DNA of 6,582 nucleotides from positions 1 through 6,582 of the forward strand of contig CAMLNB010000200.1 in assembly GCA_946481205.1 (NCBI GenBank). The letters are read 5' to 3'. Under the pieces are notes generated by a model. That model was given only the letters and a program-made list of their open reading frames with translations. It had not been told where the DNA came from and ran no database searches. Below are positions 1 to 6,582 of the stretch, piece by piece (within the stretch, counting starts at the first letter, position 1; every line of letters starts with the position of its first letter). This DNA comes from an uncultured Kangiella sp. Its GTDB lineage: Bacteria; Pseudomonadota; Gammaproteobacteria; Enterobacterales; DSM-103792. The translations under genes were made by a program, and so were the position numbers.

Positions 1-2972
1 ACATTCTCGAAGAAGTCATTCGCGAACACCCGGTGATGCTGAACCGTGCGCCGACGCTGCACCGTCTCGGTATCCAGGCGTTTGAGCCGGTCTTGGTCGA
101 AGGCAAGGCGATCCAGCTGCATCCGCTGGTCACCACCGCATTCAACGCCGACTTCGACGGTGACCAAATGGCTGTGCACGTGCCGCTGACGCTGGAAGCC
201 CAGCTCGAAGCGCGCGCGCTGATGATGTCGACCAACAACATTCTGTCGCCAGCGAACGGCGAGCCGATCGTGGTGCCGTCGCAGGACGTCGTCCTGGGTC
301 TGTACTTCATGACCCGCGACAAGGTGAACGGCAAAGGCGAAGGCATGATCTTCGCGGATACCGCCGAAGTGCATCGCGCGTTCCGCACCGGTCAGGTCGA
401 TCTGCATGCCCGCATCAAAGTCCGTCTGTATGAAAAGCAGATCGACAAAGAAGGCAAGGTCACCGAGTCGACCAAGGTGCATGACACCACGGTCGGTCGC
501 GCCATGCTTTGGGACATCGTGCCGAAGGGTTTGTCGTTCGAGCTGATCAACCAGCCGCTGACCAAGAAAGCGATCTCGAAGCTGCTGAACACCTGCTATC
601 GCATTCTGGGTCTGAAAGCGACGGTCATTTTCGCTGACCAAGTCATGTACACCGGCTTTGCGTATGCAACGCGTTCGGGTACTTCGGTCGGTATCGATGA
701 CATGACCATTCCGGACGAGAAGAAGAAAATTCTGGCCGAGTCGGAAGCGGAAGTGAAAGAGATCGAGCAGCAGTACGCTGCCGGTCTGGTCACCGCTGGC
801 GAGCGCTACAACAAGGTCGTCGACATCTGGTCGCGCGCGAACGAACGTGTTTCGAAAGCGCTGATGGACAACCTGACCTTCGTTGAAGTGATCAACGCCA
901 AGGGCGAGAAAGAAAAGCAGAAGTCGTTCAACCCGATCTACATGATGGCCGACTCGGGCGCGCGGGGTAGCGCGGCCCAGATCCGTCAGTTGGCCGGTAT
1001 GCGGGGCCTGATGGCCAAGCCGGACGGCTCGATTATCGAAACGCCGATCACCGCGAACTTCCGCGAAGGTCTGAACGTTTTGCAGTACTTCATCTCGACC
1101 CACGGTGCCCGTAAAGGTCTGGCTGACACCGCGTTGAAAACCGCGAACTCCGGTTACCTGACTCGCCGTCTGGTTGACGTCGCGCAGGATCTGGTGGTCA
1201 CCGAAAGCGATTGCGGCACCAGCAATGGTCTGCACATGACCCCGCTGATTCAGGGCGGCGACGTGGTTGAGCCGCTGCGTGAGCGCGTGCTCGGTCGCGT
1301 GTTGGCCGAAGCCGTCTATGTGCCGGGCAGCGACAAGCTGCTGGCTGATGCCGGCACGCTGCTGAACGAGCGCTGGGTGGAGAAGCTGGAAGAGAACAAC
1401 ATCGATCACGTGGTCGTGCGTTCGCCAATCACCTGCGAAACCCGTTTCGGCGTTTGCGCTAATTGCTACGGCCGCGATCTGGCCCGTGGCCATATCGTCA
1501 ACGCCGGCGAGGCGGTTGGCGTTATTGCGGCGCAGTCGATCGGTGAGCCGGGTACCCAGCTGACGATGCGTACCTTCCACATCGGTGGTGCCGCATCGCG
1601 GGCCTCGGCCGAAAACAAGGTTCAGGTCAAGAACAACGGTACGGTGCGCCTGGCCAATGCCAAGCTGGTGCAGAAGAAAGACGGTACCTTCGTCACCGTG
1701 TCGCGCTCGACCGAAATCACCGTGTTCGATGAACACAATCGTGAGAAAGAACGTTACAAGGTGCCGTACGGCGCCGTGTTGACGGTCAAGGACGGTGGCA
1801 AGATTTCGCGCGGCGACATCGTTGCGAACTGGGATCCGCACACCCACCCGATCGTCACCGAAGTGGCCGGTAAGATTAAGTTCATCGACCTGGTCGAAGG
1901 CGTGACCTTCACCCGTTTGACCGACGAGCTGACCGGTTTGTCGAACATCGTTGTGACCGATCCGAAGCAACGCGGTGCGAAAGAAATGCGCCCGATGATT
2001 CGCTTGGTCGACGAGAAAGGCAAAGATCTGCAGCTGAAAGGCACGGATATCACGGCGCAGTACTCGCTGCCGGCCGGTGCCATCATCAACCTCGAAGACG
2101 GCGCGGCCGTGGGCGAGGGCGATGCGATTGCCCGTATCCCGCAAGAAGGCTCGAAAACCCGTGACATCACCGGCGGTCTGCCGCGTGTCGCGGACTTGTT
2201 CGAAGCGCGGAAACCGAAAGAGCCGGCGATTCTCGCCGAGATCTCGGGCACCGTATCGTTCGGCAAAGAGACCAAGGGCAAGCGCCGCTTGATCATCACG
2301 CCGCATGACGGTTCGCAGCCGTACGAAGAGCTGATTCCGAAGTGGCGTAACATCGGTGTGTTCGAAGGTGAAAACGTCGAAATGGGTGACGTGATTTCCG
2401 AAGGTCCGGAAAATCCGCACGACATCCTGCGTCTGAAAGGCATCTCGCACTTGGCGAATTACATCGTCAACGAAGTGCAGGACGTCTACCGTCTGCAGGG
2501 CGTGAAGATCAACGACAAGCACATCGAAGTCATCGTCCGTCAGATGCTGCGCAAAGGCGTCATTGCCGAGCCGGGCGACAGCAAGCTGCTCAAAGGCGAG
2601 CAACTGGATGCCGTTCGGATTCTGGAAGAGAACGATCGTCTGGTCGCTGCCGGCAAGGTGGTTGCGACGTTCGAGCGCCAGCTGCTCGGTATCACCAAGG
2701 CTTCGTTGCAGACCGAGTCGTTCATTTCGGCGGCTTCGTTCCAGGAAACCACCCGCGTCCTTACCGAGGCGGCGGTCAGTGGCAAGTCGGACGACCTGCG
2801 CGGCTTGAAGGAAAACGTCATCGTTGGTCGCTTGATCCCGGCTGGTACGGGTCTGGCGTACCACAAAGAACGCCGTCGTCGCCGGTTGGAAGGCCAGGTC
2901 ATTGAGCCGACCGTCACCGCGACTGAGGCTGAGAAGGAACTGCGCGATGCACTGAGCTCCTCGGCGGAGTGA
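1..2972 (+). CDS. rpoC: DNA-directed RNA polymerase subunit beta' (5' end missing)
   Basis: This encodes beta', which with beta forms the catalytic centre of RNA polymerase. The first whole codon is at 3, and about 410 N-terminal codons, including the first zinc site, lie outside the window. The Mg-binding motif NADFDGD is at 144-164, with its three Asp at 150, 156 and 162 (E. coli D460, D462, D464). The bridge helix lies around 1065-1190. The second zinc site has Cys at 1212, 1434, 1455 and 1464, and its spacing matches E. coli C814/C888/C895/C898 exactly. The trigger loop has Met at 1566 and His at 1578 (M932, H936) and is interrupted by the SI3 insertion, about 1599-2150. The loop resumes at [16 protein letters not shown]. 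The conserved C-terminal [17 protein letters not shown] is around 2800-2850. With the missing part, the protein would be close to 1400 residues, like E. coli (1407). It has no frameshift. The GTG at 33 is internal and not the start. E. coli positions are from memory. Confidence 0.99.
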   Translation, partial: ILEEVIREHPVMLNRAPTLHRLGIQAFEPVLVEGKAIQLHPLVTTAFNADFDGDQMAVHVPLTLEAQLEARALMMSTNNILSPANGEPIVVPSQDVVLGLYFMTRDKVNGKGEGMIFADTAEVHRAFRTGQVDLHARIKVRLYEKQIDKEGKVTESTKVHDTTVGRAMLWDIVPKGLSFELINQPLTKKAISKLLNTCYRILGLKATVIFADQVMYTGFAYATRSGTSVGIDDMTIPDEKKKILAESEAEVKEIEQQYAAGLVTAGERYNKVVDIWSRANERVSKALMDNLTFVEVINAKGEKEKQKSFNPIYMMADSGARGSAAQIRQLAGMRGLMAKPDGSIIETPITANFREGLNVLQYFISTHGARKGLADTALKTANSGYLTRRLVDVAQDLVVTESDCGTSNGLHMTPLIQGGDVVEPLRERVLGRVLAEAVYVPGSDKLLADAGTLLNERWVEKLEENNIDHVVVRSPITCETRFGVCANCYGRDLARGHIVNAGEAVGVIAAQSIGEPGTQLTMRTFHIGGAASRASAENKVQVKNNGTVRLANAKLVQKKDGTFVTVSRSTEITVFDEHNREKERYKVPYGAVLTVKDGGKISRGDIVANWDPHTHPIVTEVAGKIKFIDLVEGVTFTRLTDELTGLSNIVVTDPKQRGAKEMRPMIRLVDEKGKDLQLKGTDITAQYSLPAGAIINLEDGAAVGEGDAIARIPQEGSKTRDITGGLPRVADLFEARKPKEPAILAEISGTVSFGKETKGKRRLIITPHDGSQPYEELIPKWRNIGVFEGENVEMGDVISEGPENPHDILRLKGISHLANYIVNEVQDVYRLQGVKINDKHIEVIVRQMLRKGVIAEPGDSKLLKGEQLDAVRILEENDRLVAAGKVVATFERQLLGITKASLQTESFISAASFQETTRVLTEAAVSGKSDDLRGLKENVIVGRLIPAGTGLAYHKERRRRRLEGQVIEPTVTATEAEKELRDALSSSAE

Positions 2973-3008
2973 GTGCTTCAATCGGCTCCCTAATCAGGGC
3001 GAAAGTAC

Positions 3009-3041
3009 CAGAAAGGCCAGCGCAAGCTGGCCTTTCTGTTT
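3009..3041 (+). terminator. Intrinsic terminator of the rpoBC operon
   Basis: A perfect 13-bp stem (3009-3021 with 3026-3038) closes a GCAA tetraloop of the GNRA type at 3022-3025. It is followed by TTT (3039-3041) and then TCCCC-like sequence, so the U-tract is short, although the 3' arm itself ends in CTTTCT. It begins 36 bp after the rpoC stop and 42 bp before the next promoter, where the end of the rpoBC transcript is expected. Termination efficiency cannot be judged from sequence, and some read-through into rpsL is possible. Confidence 0.85.
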
Positions 3042-3082
3042 CCCCGAGACGGCTGCAAATGCGGTCAGCAACGCGAGTTGCC

Positions 3083-3111
3083 TTGACGCCCCTTGCCGCC
3101 ATCTCTACAAT
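3083..3111 (+). promoter_or_regulatory. Sigma70 promoter of the str operon
   Basis: A -35 box TTGACG (3083-3088) and a -10 box TACAAT (3106-3111) are separated by exactly 17 bp, and each differs from consensus at one base. The start site is predicted near 3117-3118, giving a leader of about 65 nt to rpsL. The discriminator after the -10 is C-rich (TCCGCA), which would fit stringent (ppGpp/DksA) control as known for E. coli ribosomal promoters. That part is inference. No A+T-rich UP element is visible just upstream. The site lies directly after the rpoC terminator and is the only strong promoter I found in the window. Confidence 0.85.
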
Positions 3112-3117
3112 TCCGCA

Positions 3118-3154
3118 CCCCTTAAAAGCCGGTTTTCCGGCCTAGGGGCTTTTA
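3118..3154 (+). promoter_or_regulatory. Foldable 5' leader of the rpsL mRNA with two alternative hairpins
   Basis: Starting at the predicted transcription start, two exclusive folds are possible. Fold A pairs CCCCT (3118-3122) with AGGGG (3144-3148) around an inner GCCGG-TTTT-CCGGC hairpin (3128-3141). Fold B pairs TAAAAGCC (3123-3130) with GGCTTTTA (3147-3154). The function is unknown. It could protect the 5' end, act as a weak attenuator, or do nothing. Confidence 0.5.
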
Positions 3155-3165
3155 CTCTCATTTTT

Positions 3166-3169
3166 GGAG
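3166..3169 (+). promoter_or_regulatory. Ribosome binding site of rpsL with long spacing
   Basis: GGAG lies 12 nt before the ATG at 3182, longer than the usual 5-9 nt, and the spacer is U-rich (TTTTGTTTTCAA). No better Shine-Dalgarno is present. The homology of S12 (MATVNQLVR) fixes the start at 3182, so the upstream in-frame TTG at 3164 is rejected because the GGAG would lie inside that reading frame. Confidence 0.75.
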
Positions 3170-3181
3170 TTTTGTTTTCAA

Positions 3182-3556
3182 ATGGCGACCGTAAACCAGC
3201 TCGTGCGCAGTCCCCGCAAGGAGATCAAGCGCAAGACCCCGTCACCGGCGCTGCAAAACTGCCCGCAAAAGCGTGGCGTTTGCACCCGCGTGTACACCAC
3301 CACCCCGAAGAAGCCGAACTCGGCCCTTCGTAAAGTCTGCAAAGTGCGTCTGACCAACGGCTACGAAGTTATTTCGTACATCGGCGGTGAAGGCCACAAC
3401 CTGCAGGAACACTCTGTCGTGTTGATTCGCGGCGGCCGTGTCAAAGACTTGCCAGGTGTCCGTTACCACACCGTTCGTGGTTCGCTCGACACCGCCGGCG
3501 TCAAAGACCGGAAGCAGAGCCGTTCGAAGTACGGTGCGAAGCGTCCGAAGAAGTAA
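3182..3556 (+). CDS. rpsL: 30S ribosomal protein S12
   Basis: S12 sits at the decoding centre of the 30S subunit and influences codon-anticodon proofreading. The protein has 124 residues, the same as E. coli. The hallmark stretches are present: [20 protein letters not shown] (27-46), [14 protein letters not shown] (65-78) and [18 protein letters not shown] (83-100). Lys43 and Lys88, the classic streptomycin-resistance positions, are wild type. Asp89, methylthiolated in E. coli, is conserved. Residues 10-26 ([17 protein letters not shown]) are the most divergent part, as is usual for this basic N-terminal extension. It is the first gene of the operon, 70 bp downstream of the -10 box, and is followed by an unusually long structured spacer before rpsG. 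Its last codons are partly duplicated just after the stop. Confidence 0.99.
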   Translation: MATVNQLVRSPRKEIKRKTPSPALQNCPQKRGVCTRVYTTTPKKPNSALRKVCKVRLTNGYEVISYIGGEGHNLQEHSVVLIRGGRVKDLPGVRYHTVRGSLDTAGVKDRKQSRSKYGAKRPKK

Positions 3557-3586
3557 GCTGTCGGCGCGAAGCGTCCGAAGCCATAA
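3531..3586 (+). repeat. Partial tandem duplication of the 3' end of rpsL
   Basis: GCGAAGCGTCCGAAG occurs at 3536-3550, the last codons of rpsL, and identically at 3566-3580, in the spacer exactly 30 bp later. Aligning 3531-3556 with 3561-3586 gives 21 of 26 identical bases, including the TAA that closes each copy (3554-3556 and 3584-3586). The 30-bp offset keeps the reading frame. After the true stop the second copy reads AVGAKRPKP and then stop, against YGAKRPKK and stop in the gene. Confidence 0.85.
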
Positions 3587-3591
3587 CCACT

Positions 3592-3607
3592 CATTCCCTC
3601 GGGAATG
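3592..3607 (+). other. Hairpin 1 of the rpsL-rpsG spacer
   Basis: CATTCC (3592-3597) pairs with GGAATG (3602-3607) around a CTCG loop. AACC (3585-3588) and GGTT (3609-3612) could extend it across a small internal loop. No T-tract follows, so it is not a terminator. Confidence 0.6.
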
Positions 3608-3619
3608 GGGTTGTAACCG

Positions 3620-3640
3620 TCAGCATGCTCGCATGCATGA
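3620..3640 (+). other. Hairpin 2 of the rpsL-rpsG spacer (paired GCATGC motifs)
   Basis: Two GCATGC palindromes (3623-3628 and 3631-3636) fold as GCATG/CATGC with a CTCG loop, the same loop as hairpin 1. TCA (3620-3622) and TGA (3638-3640) extend the stem to 8 bp with a single bulged A at 3637. Confidence 0.55.
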
Positions 3641-3646
3641 CTCAAA

Positions 3647-3673
3647 CCGTTTGGGTGCATTGATCCGTTTGGG
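3647..3673 (+). repeat. Short direct repeat CCGTTTGGG, 18-bp period
   Basis: CCGTTTGGG occurs at 3647-3655 and 3665-3673. The second copy lies in the loop and 3' arm of hairpin 3. The first can form its own small hairpin, CTCAAA (3641-3646) with TTTGGG (3650-3655), that would compete with the base of hairpin 3. Confidence 0.6.
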
Positions 3674-3682
3674 ATGAATGCA
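3656..3682 (+). other. Hairpin 3 of the rpsL-rpsG spacer, two stems around a G-G mismatch
   Basis: TGCATT (3656-3661) pairs with AATGCA (3677-3682), and ATCC (3663-3666) pairs with GGAT (3672-3675). The two stems are separated by one symmetric G-G mismatch (3662 and 3676) and capped by a 5-nt loop, GTTTG. It is the longest regular fold in the spacer, and the purine mismatch gives it the look of a protein-recognition element. That last point is inference. Confidence 0.6.
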
Positions 3683-3689
3683 AGTAAGG

Positions 3690-3702
3690 CCGGCTTCGCC
3701 GG
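3690..3702 (+). other. Hairpin 4 of the rpsL-rpsG spacer
   Basis: CCGGC (3690-3694) pairs with GCCGG (3698-3702) around TTC. A second GCCGG at 3734-3738 could pair with the same 5' arm instead, enclosing hairpin 5, so two conformations are possible. No T-tract follows. Confidence 0.55.
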
Positions 3703-3704
3703 GC

Positions 3705-4247
<543 letters not shown>

Positions 4248-4255
4248 GTCGAGCA

Positions 4256-4273
4256 CGGTGGCCATCGCCACCG
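4256..4273 (+). other. Hairpin after rpsG stop
   Basis: CGGTGGC (4256-4262) pairs perfectly with GCCACCG (4267-4273) around CATC, starting 9 nt after the rpsG stop. It has no T-tract, so it is not an intrinsic terminator. A role in mRNA 3'-end protection or processing is possible but unproven. Confidence 0.6.
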
Positions 4274-4291
4274 CTGTTGGTAATCGCATTG

Positions 4292-4322
4292 GCAAAGGCA
4301 TTCATTTCCCGAATGCCTTTGC
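4292..4322 (+). other. Perfect 12-bp hairpin upstream of fusA
   Basis: GCAAAGGCATTC (4292-4303) pairs without mismatch with GAATGCCTTTGC (4311-4322) around a 7-nt loop, ATTTCCC. It ends 17 nt before the fusA Shine-Dalgarno. The sequence after it (AGCAATCCAGAG) has no T-run, so termination is unlikely. Two stems in 102 bp make this a strongly structured intercistronic region. Confidence 0.75.
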
Positions 4323-4339
4323 AGCAATCCAGAGAATTT

Positions 4340-4343
4340 GGAG
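4340..4343 (+). promoter_or_regulatory. Ribosome binding site of fusA
   Basis: GGAG lies 6 nt before the ATG at 4350. This start gives [15 protein letters not shown], the normal EF-G N-terminus. The upstream in-frame TTG at 4338 overlaps the Shine-Dalgarno and is rejected. Confidence 0.85.
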
Positions 4344-4349
4344 CAAGCA

Positions 4350-6449
<2,100 letters not shown>

Positions 6450-6460
6450 TCCACTGGGGC

Positions 6461-6484
6461 GACTGGCTGCGTAAGCAGCCAGTC
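6461..6484 (+). other. Perfect GNRA hairpin between fusA and tuf
   Basis: GACTGGCTGC (6461-6470) pairs without mismatch with GCAGCCAGTC (6475-6484) around a GTAA tetraloop. It starts 11 nt after the fusA stop. The following AACCAATACAAACG has no T-tract, so it is not an intrinsic terminator. In this position it could act as an RNA processing or stability element that separates fusA from tuf mRNA, which is inference. Confidence 0.7.
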
Positions 6485-6514
6485 AACCAATACAAACGTC
6501 AAAACCTGAAAGAA

Positions 6515-6518
6515 AAGG
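6515..6518 (+). promoter_or_regulatory. Ribosome binding site of tuf
   Basis: AAGG in the purine-rich tract GAAAGAAAAGG lies 9 nt before the ATG at 6528, and the product starts MSKEKFER as expected for EF-Tu. Confidence 0.7.
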
Positions 6519-6527
6519 CAGATTGCT

Positions 6528-6582
6528 ATGTCGAAGGAAAAATTTGAACGTAACAAGCCCCACGTGAACGTGGGCACCATCG
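6528..6582 (+). CDS. tuf: Elongation factor Tu (3' part outside the window)
   Basis: Only 18 codons plus one base are present, reading MSKEKFERNKPHVNVGTI. This is the conserved N-terminus of EF-Tu just before the P-loop (GHVDHGKT), which lies outside. EF-Tu delivers aminoacyl-tRNA to the ribosomal A site as a GTP complex. Residue 9 is Asn where E. coli has Thr. The gene follows fusA by 78 bp, the standard str-operon order. Proteobacteria often have two tuf genes, with the copy after fusA called tufA, but a second copy cannot be assessed here. Confidence 0.96.
   Translation, partial: MSKEKFERNKPHVNVGTI

Noticed and set aside
1754..2443. A 229-codon minus-strand open frame inside rpoC SI3
   Set aside because: It lies over conserved beta' sequence and has no recognisable product or start signal.
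2988..2999. A CCCT-AATC-AGGG mini-hairpin just after rpoC
   Set aside because: A 4-bp stem is too short to set apart from chance beside the 13-bp terminator that follows.
3182..3556. Possible streptomycin-resistance alleles in rpsL
   Set aside because: Lys43, Lys88 and Pro91 are all wild type.
3633..3677. A 14-codon ORF in the rpsL-rpsG spacer (MHDSNRLGALIRLG)
   Set aside because: It has no Shine-Dalgarno upstream, and its repeated RLG comes from the 18-bp DNA repeat. The DNA is better explained as RNA structure.
4277..4317. A possible internal promoter for fusA (TTGGTA or TTGGCA as -35)
   Set aside because: No acceptable -10 box lies 16-18 bp downstream of either, and the TTGGCA is part of the 12-bp stem.
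6468..6496. A possible tuf promoter using TACAAA (6491-6496) as -10
   Set aside because: The hexamer 17 bp upstream (TGCGTA) is a poor -35 box and there is no extended -10. Promoters inside fusA, as in E. coli, cannot be excluded.

Overview
The window carries the junction between the rpoBC and str (streptomycin) operons of a proteobacterium. In order, all on the + strand, it holds the 3' two-thirds of rpoC (RNA polymerase beta'), rpsL (S12), rpsG (S7), fusA (EF-G) and the first 18 codons of tuf (EF-Tu). This is core chromosomal housekeeping DNA. I see no mobile element, CRISPR array, tRNA or rRNA gene, and no accessory gene. The base composition is moderately GC-rich, with Leu mostly CTG and Ser mostly TCG or AGC. 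Beta' has the SI3 insertion in its trigger loop and aligns almost residue for residue with E. coli beta' from memory. S12 and EF-G are also close to the gammaproteobacterial forms. I infer a gammaproteobacterium outside the Enterobacteriaceae and cannot name a genus.

Layout: 1-2972 is rpoC without about its first 410 codons. 2973-3181 is the operon boundary, with an intrinsic terminator (3009-3041), a near-consensus sigma70 promoter (TTGACG, 17 bp, TACAAT at 3083-3111) and a short leader that can fold. 3182-3556 is rpsL. 3557-3767 is a 211-bp intercistronic region with a partial duplication of the rpsL tail and at least five consecutive hairpins. 3768-4247 is rpsG. 4248-4349 is an intercistronic region with two perfect hairpins. 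4350-6449 is fusA. 6450-6527 is an intercistronic region with a perfect 10-bp GNRA hairpin. tuf starts at 6528 and runs off the end.

How the genes work together: beta' is half of the RNA polymerase active centre. S12 and S7 are 30S proteins at the decoding centre and in the head (E-site side). EF-G drives translocation and EF-Tu delivers aminoacyl-tRNA. In E. coli the str operon is controlled by S7 binding the rpsL-rpsG intercistronic mRNA, and the long structured spacer here is the natural candidate for the equivalent control. I found no new protein system. What deserves a second look is the non-coding DNA between the genes: the duplicated rpsL tail with its own in-frame stop, the run of hairpins before rpsG, and strong hairpins without U-tracts before fusA and tuf.
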